From Alloalcanivorax gelatiniphagus (GTDB lineage: Bacteria; Pseudomonadota; Gammaproteobacteria; Pseudomonadales; Alcanivoracaceae), in NCBI RefSeq assembly GCF_005938655.1, contig NZ_VCQT01000024.1, positions 1-41,480 on the forward strand: a DNA stretch of 41,480 bases, read 5' to 3'. A program made the translations under genes and the position numbers. Of the stretch, positions 8,012-15,733 are shown one piece after another; the stretch's first letter is position 1; every line of letters begins with the position of its first letter. The notes under the pieces were generated by a model. The model searched no databases, was not told where the DNA came from, and saw only the letters and a list, made by a program, of their open reading frames with translations.

Positions 8012-9190
8012 TCACTTGCTCAGGTACTTCATGGCCCGCTCGATGCCCTCAAGGGTGAGCGGGAACATGTGCTGGTCGGCCAGCTGCTTGATCCACTGGG
8101 TGGAGGTGGTCATCTGCCAGGCGCGCTCCGGCTCCGGGTTCAGCCAGATCACCTTCTCGTAGGTCTCCATGATGCGCTGGAACCAGACCGCGCCGGGTTC
8201 GTCGTTCCAATGCTCCACGGAACCGCCCACGGAGTTCACCTCGTAGGGGCTCATGGCGGCGTCGCCGATAAAGATCACCTTGTAGTCGCTGCCGTACTTG
8301 TGCAGCACGTCCCAGGTGGAGACCTTCTCGTCCCAGCGGCGGCGGTTGTCCTTCCACACGTATTCGTAGATGAAGTTGTGGAAGTAGAAGTACTCCATGT
8401 GCTTGAACTCCAGCCGGGCGGCGGAGAACAGCTCCTCGCACATCTTGATGTAGGGGTCCATGGAACCGCCAATATCGAAGAACAGCAGCACCTTGACCCG
8501 GTTTTCCTTCTGCGGGCGCATCTTGATGTCGAGCAGGCCGGCGTTGCGGGCGGTGGAACGGATGGTGTCATCCATATCCAGCTCTTCGTCGCGGCCGGTG
8601 CGGGCGAACTTGCGCAGCCGGCGCAGGGCCAGCTTGATGTTGCGGATGCCCAGCTCCACGGAGTCGTCCAGGTTGCGGAATTCCCGCTTCTCCCAGACCT
8701 TCACCGCGCTCTTGTTGCGCGACGGGCCGACCATGCGGATGCCTTCCGGGTTTTCCCCATAGCCGCCGAACGGGCTGGTGCCGCCGGTGCCCACCCACTT
8801 GTTGCCGCCCTGGTGGCGTTTTTCCTGCTCTTCCAGGCGCTTGCGCAGCTCATCGAGAATCTTTTCCAGGCTGCCCAGGCCCTGGAGCTTCTCGCGCTCC
8901 TCGGCGGACAGGGTCTTTTCCAGCTGGGCGCGCAGCCATTCCTCGGGAATGGTGCGGCTCAGCCAATCCGGCTCGATGCTTTCCAGGCCCTCGAAGTAAT
9001 GGGCGAAGGCCCGGTCGAAGCGGTCATAGTACTTCTCGTCCTTGACCATCACCGCCCGGGACAGCATGTAGAAGTCCTCGATGGACCCGAACGCCACATG
9101 GTGTTTGAGCGCGTCGAACAGATCGAGCAGTTCGCGCAGGCTCACCGGCACCCGGTGGGCACGCAGGTCCTCGAAAAAACCGATCAGCAT
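8012..9190 (-). CDS. VWA domain protein, CoxE-like (MoxR partner)
   Basis: A 392-residue cytoplasmic protein of the CoxE-like VWA family (COG3552 type). Residues 1-120 are helical, and about 125-165 is a Gly-rich linker with GTGGTSPFGGYGENPEG. The C-terminal half is a von Willebrand A fold with VLLFFDIGGSMDPYI. The metal-ion site is D239-x-G-G-S243, the family's variant of DxSxS, followed by FSAARLEFKHMEYFYFHNFI and VIFIGDAAMSPYE. Such proteins work with a MoxR AAA+ ATPase in chaperone or metal-centre insertion roles. The matching ATPase lies immediately upstream on the same strand, with a REP hairpin between the two genes. The client is unknown: no dehydrogenase or Cox gene is nearby. Confidence 0.88.
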   Translation of the reverse strand: MLIGFFEDLRAHRVPVSLRELLDLFDALKHHVAFGSIEDFYMLSRAVMVKDEKYYDRFDRAFAHYFEGLESIEPDWLSRTIPEEWLRAQLEKTLSAEEREKLQGLGSLEKILDELRKRLEEQEKRHQGGNKWVGTGGTSPFGGYGENPEGIRMVGPSRNKSAVKVWEKREFRNLDDSVELGIRNIKLALRRLRKFARTGRDEELDMDDTIRSTARNAGLLDIKMRPQKENRVKVLLFFDIGGSMDPYIKMCEELFSAARLEFKHMEYFYFHNFIYEYVWKDNRRRWDEKVSTWDVLHKYGSDYKVIFIGDAAMSPYEVNSVGGSVEHWNDEPGAVWFQRIMETYEKVIWLNPEPERAWQMTTSTQWIKQLADQHMFPLTLEGIERAMKYLSK

Positions 9191-9217
9191 GGAGGTTGCC
9201 TCCCAAATCCTCGGTGC

Positions 9218-9284
9218 GGGTCGCGGCTGAAGCCGCTCCTACGGTACGCCGGAGCGACGGCAGGAGCGGCTTCAGCCGCGACCC
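9218..9284. repeat. Paired REP-like hairpin, copy 2
   Basis: GGGTCGCGGCTGAAGCCGCT and three more bases (9218-9240) are exactly inverted at 9262-9284, with a 21-base loop. The element lies between the MoxR ATPase stop (9295) and the VWA start (9190), the only copy inside what looks like an operon. It may set differential expression or mRNA stability of the two cistrons. Confidence 0.88.
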
Positions 9285-9294
9285 ACGGGCGCGA

Positions 9295-10137
9295 TCAGCG
9301 TTCGCGGCGGCTCATGAAGGCCAGCCGTTCCAGCAGCTGCACGTCGGCCTCGTTCTTCACCAGGGCGCCGTACAGGGGCGGCACCGCGCTCTTGGTGTCG
9401 CGGTTGCGCAGGATGTCCTGGGGAATGTCGTCGGCCATCAGCAGCTTGAGCCAGTCGATCAGCTCGCTGGTGGAGGGCTTTTTCTTCATGCCCGGCACCT
9501 TGCGCAGGTCGAAGAAGATCTCCAGCGCTTCGCTGACCAGCTCCTTCTTGATCTCCGGGAAGTGCACGTCGACGATCGCCTGCATGGTCTTGGCGTCGGG
9601 GAAGTTGATGTAGTGGAAGAAGCAGCGGCGCAGGAAGGCGTCCGGCAGCTCCTTCTCGTTGTTGGAGGTGATGATGACGATGGGCCGCTTCTCGGCGCGC
9701 ACGGTTTCGCCGGTCTCGTAGACGAAGAACTCCATGCGATCCAGTTCCTGCAACAGGTCGTTGGGGAACTCGATATCGGCCTTGTCGATCTCGTCGATCA
9801 GCAGCACCACCTGGTCGTCGGCGGAGAACGCCTCCCACAGGCGGCCCTTCTTGATGTAGTTGGACACGTCCTCCACACCCTCGGCGCCGAGCTGGGAGTC
9901 GCGCAGCCGGGACACCGCGTCGTACTCGTACAGGCCCTGCTGGGCCTTGGTGGTGGACTTGATGTGCCAGGACAGCAACGGCATGCCGAGGGACTCGGCC
10001 ACCTGCTCGGCGAGCAGGGTTTTGCCGGTGCCCGGCTCGCCCTTGATCAGCAGCGGACGCTGCAGGGCGATGGCGGCGTTGACGGCCATCTTCAGATCTT
10101 CGGTGGCCACGTACTGGTCGGTGCCCTGAAACTGCAT
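9295..10137 (-). CDS. MoxR-family AAA+ ATPase
   Basis: A 280-residue AAA+ ATPase of the MoxR group (CoxD-like). Walker A is GEPGTGKT (33-40). Walker B is VVLLIDEIDKAD with D115 and E116. Sensor 1 is VIITSNN (154-160), and the arginine-finger region is FLRRCFFH (169-175). A small helical lid follows. MoxR ATPases use ATP hydrolysis to remodel or mature partner complexes together with VWA proteins, and the downstream VWA gene is the expected partner. GGAGAGA precedes the ATG at 10137. It is divergent from rsmE. Confidence 0.92.
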   Translation of the reverse strand: MQFQGTDQYVATEDLKMAVNAAIALQRPLLIKGEPGTGKTLLAEQVAESLGMPLLSWHIKSTTKAQQGLYEYDAVSRLRDSQLGAEGVEDVSNYIKKGRLWEAFSADDQVVLLIDEIDKADIEFPNDLLQELDRMEFFVYETGETVRAEKRPIVIITSNNEKELPDAFLRRCFFHYINFPDAKTMQAIVDVHFPEIKKELVSEALEIFFDLRKVPGMKKKPSTSELIDWLKLLMADDIPQDILRNRDTKSAVPPLYGALVKNEADVQLLERLAFMSRRER

Positions 10138-10248
10138 GCGTGTCTCTCCACGTCATCGAGAATAACGAGGCGCACTCTAGCAACCCCCGGCGCCGGCGCA
10201 AAGGGCCGGAATCGCCACGTTGCGGGAGGATTGCGTCAGTCCCTGTGC

Positions 10249-10254
10249 CATAAT
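10249..10254 (+). promoter_or_regulatory. Possible -10 element giving a near-leaderless rsmE mRNA
   Basis: CATAAT ends 8 bp before the rsmE ATG at 10263, so a transcript from it would start at or next to the start codon. No Shine-Dalgarno sequence lies between (CCCGCCCC). No good -35 box is found at 16-18 bp. Tentative. Confidence 0.3.
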
Positions 10255-10262
10255 CCCGCCCC

Positions 10263-10979
10263 ATGAATCTGCTGCTGCTGCATCCCGATCAACGCCTGGA
10301 CGGCGACCGCTGGCGTCTGGACCCGCGCCAGGCCAGCCATGTGCGCCAGGTGCTGGGCCTGGCGGTGGGCGATCATTGCCGGGCCGGATTGCTCAATGGA
10401 GGCCTGGGAACGGGCCGCATAGAATCCATTGAAAACAATGAGATAGAAATTTCTTTTAAAGTGGATTCTCAGCCTCCGGCGCCGCTTCCGCTGAACCTGC
10501 TTCTGGCCCTGCCCCGGCCGAAAATGCTCAAGCGCCTGCTGATCGACGGAGCCAGCCTGGGCATCAAGCGCATCGTTCTGATCAATGCCTGGAAGGTGGA
10601 CAAGAGCTACTGGCGCACCCCCAACCTGAAGGCGGATCTGTTACGGGAGAAACTGCTGCTGGGCCTGGAACAGGCCGGCGACACGGTGCTGCCGGAGCTG
10701 GTGATGGCGCCCCGCTTCCGGCCGTTCGTGGAGGATGATCTGGACGCCTGGGCCGGGCCCGGCCCCCGTTTCCTGGCCCATCCCGGGGATTACCCCGCCC
10801 TGCCCCACGACCTGGACGGCCCGGCCACCCTGGCGATCGGGCCGGAAGGGGGCTGGACGCCGTTCGAGGTGGAGATGCTTGAGGCGCGGGGCTTCCAGGC
10901 GCACCGTTTCGGCACCCGCATTCTGCGGGTGGAAACCGCGTTGCCGGCGTTGGTGGGGGCGTTGATGCGGTTGCCCTAG
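10263..10979 (+). CDS. rsmE: 16S rRNA m3U1498 methyltransferase RsmE
   Basis: RsmE methylates N3 of U1498 in helix 44 of 16S rRNA on the 30S subunit, using S-adenosylmethionine. The 238-residue protein has an N-terminal PUA-like domain (about 1-70) and a C-terminal SPOUT trefoil-knot domain with ALPRPKMLKRLLIDGASLGI, AIGPEGGWTPFEVEML and GTRILRVETALPAL. The last two are the diagnostic RsmE motifs that form the cofactor-binding knot. Length matches the family (about 240). The ATG has no ribosome site ahead of it. It converges with rluB, another rRNA-modification gene, with a REP hairpin filling the gap. Confidence 0.95.
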   Translation: MNLLLLHPDQRLDGDRWRLDPRQASHVRQVLGLAVGDHCRAGLLNGGLGTGRIESIENNEIEISFKVDSQPPAPLPLNLLLALPRPKMLKRLLIDGASLGIKRIVLINAWKVDKSYWRTPNLKADLLREKLLLGLEQAGDTVLPELVMAPRFRPFVEDDLDAWAGPGPRFLAHPGDYPALPHDLDGPATLAIGPEGGWTPFEVEMLEARGFQAHRFGTRILRVETALPALVGALMRLP

Positions 10980-10984
10980 GCGCA

Positions 10985-11041
10985 ATCGCGACTGAAGTCG
11001 CTCCTACACAGGTTTTCCGTAGGAGCGACTTCAGTCGCGAT
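10985..11041. repeat. Paired REP-like hairpin, copy 3 (GACTTCAGTC variant)
   Basis: ATCGCGACTGAAGTCGCTCC plus TAC (10985-11007) is perfectly inverted at 11019-11041 around an 11-base loop. Both arms carry the variant core CGACTGAAGTCG instead of CGGCTGAAGCCG. It lies between the stops of the convergent rsmE and rluB, 5 and 10 bp from them. Confidence 0.9.
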
Positions 11042-11051
11042 AACCATCAAA

Positions 11052-11891
11052 TCAACGCCGGTAAGGATTACGGCGCGGTTTGCGCGGCGGCTTGTCACCG
11101 CGCTGGTGGCGCAGGCGCGCGCGGCCGTACAGGCCGGTGTACTTCTTGCCCTTGAGATCCACCCGGTCGGTGAGCGGCTTGATCTCATCGGCGGTGAGTT
11201 CTTTCCAGCGGCCCATGCGCAGGTCCGAGGGCAGGCTCAGGTCGCCGAAGCGGATACGGATCAACCGCGCCACTTCCAGGTCCTGGGACTGGAACAGACG
11301 GCGCACTTCCCGGTACTTACCCCCGGTGAGGCTGACCTTGTGCCAGTGGTTGGCGGCCTCCTCGGCGCCGCCGGCGTCCACGATGCTGTCGAACCGGGAA
11401 ACCCCGTCCTCCAGCAACACGCCGTCCAGCATCGCCCGCCGTTTCTCGTCGGTCAGCTCGCCGCGCACCCGTACCGCGTACTCGCGCACGAAGCCGTTGG
11501 ACGGGTGCATCAGGCGGTGCGCCAGTTCACCGTCGGTGGTGAACAGCATCAGGCCGGTGGTATTGATATCCAGCCGGCCCACCTGCACCCAACGCAGGCC
11601 CTGCAACCGGGGCAGATTGTCGAACACCGTGGGGCGCCCCTGCGGGTCGTTCCGCGAGCACACCTCACCGGCTGGCTTGTGATAAACAATCACGCGCCGA
11701 ATTACGTCTTCTTCCGCCTTCACTGGAATGATCCTGCCGTCCACTCTGATCGTGTCTTCCGGCTCCACCCGGTCACCCAGGGTCGCCACCTTGCCGTTCA
11801 CGGAGATGCGCCCGTCGGCGATCCAGGTCTCCAGTTCACGGCGTGATCCCAGCCCGGTGCGGGCCAGGACTTTCTGCAACTTTTCACTCAT
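11052..11891 (-). CDS. rluB: 23S rRNA pseudouridine-2605 synthase RluB
   Basis: RluB isomerises U2605 of 23S rRNA to pseudouridine. The 279-residue protein has an N-terminal S4 RNA-binding domain (about 3-60, EKLQKVLARTGLGSRRELE) and a pseudouridine synthase domain with the catalytic Asp108 in VGRLDINTTGLMLFT. The motif TGGKYREVRRLFQ follows, then a basic C-terminal tail RGDKPPRKPRRNPYRR that probably aids RNA binding. The start at 11891 is in ATGAGTGA, overlapping the scpB stop by 8 bp, which indicates translational coupling; an upstream in-frame ATG at 12017 lies inside scpB and has no family match. RluB versus RluE/RluF is judged from the S4 domain, length and the scpAB neighbourhood. Confidence 0.92.
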   Translation of the reverse strand: MSEKLQKVLARTGLGSRRELETWIADGRISVNGKVATLGDRVEPEDTIRVDGRIIPVKAEEDVIRRVIVYHKPAGEVCSRNDPQGRPTVFDNLPRLQGLRWVQVGRLDINTTGLMLFTTDGELAHRLMHPSNGFVREYAVRVRGELTDEKRRAMLDGVLLEDGVSRFDSIVDAGGAEEAANHWHKVSLTGGKYREVRRLFQSQDLEVARLIRIRFGDLSLPSDLRMGRWKELTADEIKPLTDRVDLKGKKYTGLYGRARLRHQRGDKPPRKPRRNPYRR

Positions 11892-12819
11892 GACGCGATG
11901 CTTCGTCCTCGTTGGCGGGCGTCCCGCCGTCGTCGTTGCCGTTCCGGTCGCTTTCCTGCTGCCCGGATCGGTCTTGCGCGTCCATTTCCGCCGCCACCGG
12001 TTCGGTGGGGGCGGCATCGTTTTCCGCTTCCGGTGACGCCTTGCGCCGGAATTCGGATTCGAAGCCCACGTTGACCTGGTCCACCTTGTCCATGCTCATC
12101 AGCGTGGACTCGTCGATCTCCGGCTCGTCCTCGAAGGCGCCGAACAGGCGCTCCTCGGCCTGCGAGCGCCGCTCTTTGTCGTGGTCACCGTCGCCCTGGC
12201 CGCGGTCCGGGTCCGGCGCGTCGCTCAGCGCCAGTTCCTCGTTGAGCTTGTCCAGATCCTTGATCTCGGACAGCGGCGGCAGGTCCTCCAGACTCTTCAG
12301 GTCGAAGTAGTCCAGAAACTGCCGGGTGGTGGCGAACATGGCCGGTCGCCCGGGGACGTCCCGGTGGCCCACCACCCGCACCCAGTTGCGTTCCAGCAGG
12401 CTCTTGATGATGTGCGAGCTGACCGAAACGCCGCGAATCTCCTCGATCTCGCCCCGGGTAATGGGCTGACGGTAGGCCACCAGCGCCAGGGTTTCCAGGA
12501 TCGCGCGGCTGTAGCGCGGTGGTTTTTCCTGCCACAGCCGGCTCACCCAGGGGCCCAGCTCCTTGCGCACCTGAAAGCGGAAACCGGAAGCCACCTCGCG
12601 CAGCTCGATGCCACGTTCGGCGTAGTCTTCCGCCACCTCTTCCAGCAGTTTCGACAGGGCCGCCTTGTCCGGCCGGTCCTGCTCGTCGAACAGCATCAAC
12701 AGGGCGTCCCGGTCCAGCGGGCCGTCGGCGGCGAAAATCGCCGCTTCCAGAATGTTCTTGATGTGCTGCGGCTCCACGTCAATCGTCCTCGGGCGTGTCG
12801 TCGGCGGTTTCGTCGTCAT
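11884..12819 (-). CDS. scpB: Segregation and condensation protein ScpB
   Basis: ScpB is the winged-helix kleisin-associated subunit of the SMC-ScpAB chromosome condensin. The core at about 15-190 has IKNILEAAIFAADGPLDRDA, IELREVASGFRFQVRKELGP, the hallmark LETLALVAYRQPITRGEIEE, and VVGHRDVPGRPAMFATT. A long acidic, low-complexity tail from about 200 to 311 is unusual compared with the roughly 190-residue compact family and is probably disordered. The ATG at 12819 overlaps scpA by 41 bp. A GTG at 12777 has GAGGA eight bases upstream, sits next to the scpA stop and begins right at the conserved core, so it is a serious alternative start. No smc gene is in the window. Confidence 0.92.
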   Translation of the reverse strand: MTTKPPTTRPRTIDVEPQHIKNILEAAIFAADGPLDRDALLMLFDEQDRPDKAALSKLLEEVAEDYAERGIELREVASGFRFQVRKELGPWVSRLWQEKPPRYSRAILETLALVAYRQPITRGEIEEIRGVSVSSHIIKSLLERNWVRVVGHRDVPGRPAMFATTRQFLDYFDLKSLEDLPPLSEIKDLDKLNEELALSDAPDPDRGQGDGDHDKERRSQAEERLFGAFEDEPEIDESTLMSMDKVDQVNVGFESEFRRKASPEAENDAAPTEPVAAEMDAQDRSGQQESDRNGNDDGGTPANEDEASRHE

Positions 12820-13708
12820 CGATTTCCAGCGCCGCCAGGGCCTCGGACTCCTCCAGAACCAGGGTCCTGGCCTTGACGTGAATGGGGCTGAAAGGCTCGG
12901 TCTGGATCAGCTCGATCAGCGAACCCTTGACCAGCTCCAGCACCGCCAGAAAGCTCACCACCACCCCGAGCCGGCCTTCCTCGGCCTCGAACAGCTCCAC
13001 GAACGGCACGAACTCGCGGCCCTTGAGCCGGTCCAGCACGTTCGCCATGCGCTCGCGGGTGGACAGTTTTTCCCGCGATACCTGGTGGTTCTCGAACATG
13101 TCGGCGCGGTACAGCACTTCCTTGAAGGCCAGCAGCAGCTCGCGCAGGTCCACGTCCGGCTCCGCCTTCTCGCGCACGTACTCCGGACGGCGGGCGGCGG
13201 CCAGCTGAAAATCCCGTTCCTGGCGCGGCAGCCCGTCGATGTCCTCGGCGGCCTGCTTGAAGCGCTCGTATTCCTGCAGACGGCGGATCAACTCCGCGCG
13301 TGGGTCCTCGCCGTCCTCTTCGTCGTCATGGCTGGGGCGCGGCAGCAGGCTGCGCGACTTGATCTCCCCCAGCATGGCTGCCATCACCAGATATTCGGCG
13401 GCCAACTCCAGGTTGAGCGCCTTCATCAGGTCCACGTATTCCATGTACTGGCTGGTGATCTGGGCCACCGGAATATCCAGGATGTCCAGATTCTGGCGCT
13501 TGATCAGATACAGCAGCAGATCCAGCGGCCCTTCGAACGCCTCCAGGAATACTTCCAGGGCGTCCGGCGGAATATACAGATCGTCCGGCAGCTTGGTGAT
13601 CGCCTGACCGTACATCAGACCAAACGGCATTTCCGCCTGTCGCGGACTGGCCGGCGCCAGGGGGTTGTCGGCGCCGGGCGCCGCTGGCTGGTCGACGACG
13701 TCGTTCAT
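12779..13708 (-). CDS. scpA: Segregation and condensation protein ScpA
   Basis: ScpA is the kleisin that bridges SMC heads in the bacterial condensin. The 309-residue protein contains FEGPLDLLLYLIKRQNLDIL, the N-terminal kleisin signature that contacts the SMC neck. The helical region EYLVMAAMLGEIKSRSLLP follows, and a C-terminal winged helix (about 200-285) with VVVSFLAVLELVKGSLIELI. The start at ATG 13708 has GGGAG upstream; the longer frame to 13786 runs into trpS and is not conserved. It lies 37 bp downstream of trpS and overlaps scpB, so the genes are likely one operon. Confidence 0.94.
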   Translation of the reverse strand: MNDVVDQPAAPGADNPLAPASPRQAEMPFGLMYGQAITKLPDDLYIPPDALEVFLEAFEGPLDLLLYLIKRQNLDILDIPVAQITSQYMEYVDLMKALNLELAAEYLVMAAMLGEIKSRSLLPRPSHDDEEDGEDPRAELIRRLQEYERFKQAAEDIDGLPRQERDFQLAAARRPEYVREKAEPDVDLRELLLAFKEVLYRADMFENHQVSREKLSTRERMANVLDRLKGREFVPFVELFEAEEGRLGVVVSFLAVLELVKGSLIELIQTEPFSPIHVKARTLVLEESEALAALEIDDDETADDTPEDD

Positions 13709-13745
13709 GCGTGCCGCTCCCGCTGGCCGCTCGCCCGCTGGTCGC

Positions 13746-14960
13746 TCACCGGTAGTGCAGCCCCATGGCGGAGCGCACTTCCTCAAGGGTGGCGCGGGCC
13801 GCCTCGCGGGCTTCCTCGCAGCCTTCCGTGACGATGGCGCGCACCAGGTCCGGGTTGCGCAGATGTTCCTCGGCGCGCTTGCGGATCGGTGCCAGCTCTT
13901 CCTGCACCGCCTCGATCACCGGCTTCTTGCATTCCAGGCAGCCGATGCCCGCGGAGGTGCAGCCCTCGCGCACCCATTCGCGGGTGGCGTCGTCACTGTA
14001 CACCTTATGGAATTCCCACACCGGACACTTCTCCGGATTACCCGGGTCGCTGCGGCGCACCCGGGCCGGGTCGGTGGGCATGCGCCGGATCTTGGCGTCC
14101 ACCTGGTCCGGCTCCTCGCGCAGGCTGATGAAGTTGCCGTAGGACTTGGACATCTTCTGGCCGTCCAGGCCCGGCATCTTCGAGGCCGGCGTCAGCAGCG
14201 CCTGGGGCTCGGGCAGAATCACCTTGCCGCCGCCCTCCAGGTCACCGCTCAGGCGTTCCTTGTCGCCCAGGGTGATGTTTTGCTGGCCCTGCACCAGGGC
14301 GCGGGCGGTTTCCAGGGCCGACTCGTCGCCCTGTTCCTGATATTTGCGGCGGTTGTCGGTGTAGATGCGCGCCTGCTTCTTGCCCATCTTGCGGATCGCC
14401 GCTTCCACCGCTTCCTCGAAGCCCGGCTCACGGCCGTACAGGTGGTTGAAGCGGCGCGCCACCTCCCGGGTCAGCTCCACATGGGCCACCTGATCGGCGC
14501 CCACCGGCACCTGGCCGGCCCGGTAGATCAGAATATCGGCGGCCTGCAGCAGCGGATAACCGAGGAACCCGTAGGTGCTCAGGTCCTTCTCGCGCAGCTT
14601 CTCCTGCTGGTCCTTGTAGGTCGGCACCCGCTCCAGCCAGGACAGCGGCGTCATCATCGACAGCAGCAGGTGCAATTCCGCGTGTTCCGGCACCTGGCTC
14701 TGAATAAACAGGGTGGCGGAGCCGGGATTGACGCCGGCGGCCAGCCAGTCGGTGACCAGGTCCCAGACATGGTCCTGAATGGCATGGGGGTTCTCATATT
14801 CGGTGGTGAGACCATGCCAGTCAGCGACAAAAAAGAAACATTCGTACTCGTGCTGCAAACGTGCCCAATTCTTGAGCACGCCATGGTAGTGCCCCAGATG
14901 CAGGCGCCCGGTGGCGCGCATGCCCGATACCACTCTTTGGGAGGGAACCACGGAACTCAA
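13746..14960 (-). CDS. trpS: Tryptophanyl-tRNA synthetase
   Basis: TrpS charges tRNA-Trp. The 404-residue class I synthetase has the HIGH-type signature GRLHLGHYHG (18-27), the ATP-binding KMSKS in DGQKMSKSYGN, and TYGFLGYPLLQAADILIYRA in the active site. It carries an insertion (about 190-260, EQGDESALETARALVQGQQN) and a long C-terminal part with three Cys in CTSAGIGCLECKKP, features of the longer TrpS form found in many pseudomonad relatives. The start is TTG at 14960: AGGAG lies seven bases before it, and the family N-terminus follows. The next in-frame candidates (GTG) lack this spacing. Confidence 0.95.
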   Translation of the reverse strand: MSSVVPSQRVVSGMRATGRLHLGHYHGVLKNWARLQHEYECFFFVADWHGLTTEYENPHAIQDHVWDLVTDWLAAGVNPGSATLFIQSQVPEHAELHLLLSMMTPLSWLERVPTYKDQQEKLREKDLSTYGFLGYPLLQAADILIYRAGQVPVGADQVAHVELTREVARRFNHLYGREPGFEEAVEAAIRKMGKKQARIYTDNRRKYQEQGDESALETARALVQGQQNITLGDKERLSGDLEGGGKVILPEPQALLTPASKMPGLDGQKMSKSYGNFISLREEPDQVDAKIRRMPTDPARVRRSDPGNPEKCPVWEFHKVYSDDATREWVREGCTSAGIGCLECKKPVIEAVQEELAPIRKRAEEHLRNPDLVRAIVTEGCEEAREAARATLEEVRSAMGLHYR

Positions 14961-14995
14961 AAGCCGACTCCTGTCGTAACGGCAAGAAAGCGGCG

Positions 14996-15024
14996 ATTAT
15001 AAAGGGAACCGCCGGGGTAAAGAC
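14996..15024 (-). promoter_or_regulatory. Candidate trpS promoter
   Basis: On the minus strand a perfect TATAAT (15001 to 14996) lies about 35 bp before the trpS start. The sequence at the -35 position is GTCTTT or TGTCTT (15024-15019 region, 17-18 bp spacer), a weak match. The predicted leader is about 30 bases and includes the AGGAG. This supports a transcript start separate from the upstream rnm-yciO pair. Confidence 0.45.
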
Positions 15025-15109
15025 AGGGCTGGCATACCGCCAACCCCGGGAAGATCCGCAATAAGGCCTTGCAGGGACAGTGCCAATCCGTCCCCGGGCT
15101 TACGGTTGT

Positions 15110-15733
15110 TCAGAAAATGGCGTCGAGAGGCCCGGCGCCCTCGCGCACCACCTCCGGCCCGGTGCCGTCGGCCAGGGAGATCACCGTGGTTTCGGTGACC
15201 CCGCAGAAGCCCCCGTCGATCACCAGATCCACCTGCCCCTGCAGGAAATCACGCACGTCCTGGGGGTCGGTGAGCGGGAATTCGTCGTCCGGCAGGTGGG
15301 CGGTGGAGGTCATGATCGGCCCGCCCTGCTCCGCCAGCAGCGCCTGGCAGATGCGGTGGTCGGGCACGCGGATGCCGATGGTGCGTTTTTTCGGGTGCAT
15401 CAGCCGCCGGGGCACTTCGTTGGTGGCTTTGAGAATAAAGGTGTAGGCGCCCGGGGTATGGGCCTTGAGCAGCCGGTAGTCCGGGTTCTCCACCTTGGCG
15501 AACACCGCCAGCACCGACAGGTCCGGGCACAACAGGGTGAACTGGTGTTTGTCGTCCAGCCGGCGCAGGCGGATCAGGCGGTCCAGGGCATCTTTTTCGC
15601 CGATACCGCAGCCCAGGGCGTAGGTGGTGTCGGTGGGATAGGCGATCAGCCCGCCCTTGCGGATCACGTCCACCGCCTGGCGGATCAGCCGTGGCTGGGG
15701 CGTTTCCGGGTGAATATGCAGAACCTCGGTCAT
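15110..15733 (-). CDS. yciO: YciO, Sua5/YrdC/YciO family protein
   Basis: A 207-residue YrdC-fold protein. IHPETPQPRLIRQAVDVIRK at the N-terminus, then GGLIAYPTDTTYALGC, LCPDLSVLA, PGAYTFILKATNEVPRRLM and TVISLADGTGPEVVREGAG match YciO closely in order and length (about 206 in E. coli). The fold binds ATP and threonylcarbamoyl groups. Relatives TsaC and Sua5 make threonylcarbamoyl-adenylate for tRNA t6A, but the role of YciO itself is less clear, so I do not call it TsaC. The ATG at 15733 overlaps the rnm stop in ATGA (4 bp), so it is translationally coupled. The yciV-yciO order is the same in enterobacteria. Confidence 0.92.
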   Translation of the reverse strand: MTEVLHIHPETPQPRLIRQAVDVIRKGGLIAYPTDTTYALGCGIGEKDALDRLIRLRRLDDKHQFTLLCPDLSVLAVFAKVENPDYRLLKAHTPGAYTFILKATNEVPRRLMHPKKRTIGIRVPDHRICQALLAEQGGPIMTSTAHLPDDEFPLTDPQDVRDFLQGQVDLVIDGGFCGVTETTVISLADGTGPEVVREGAGPLDAIF

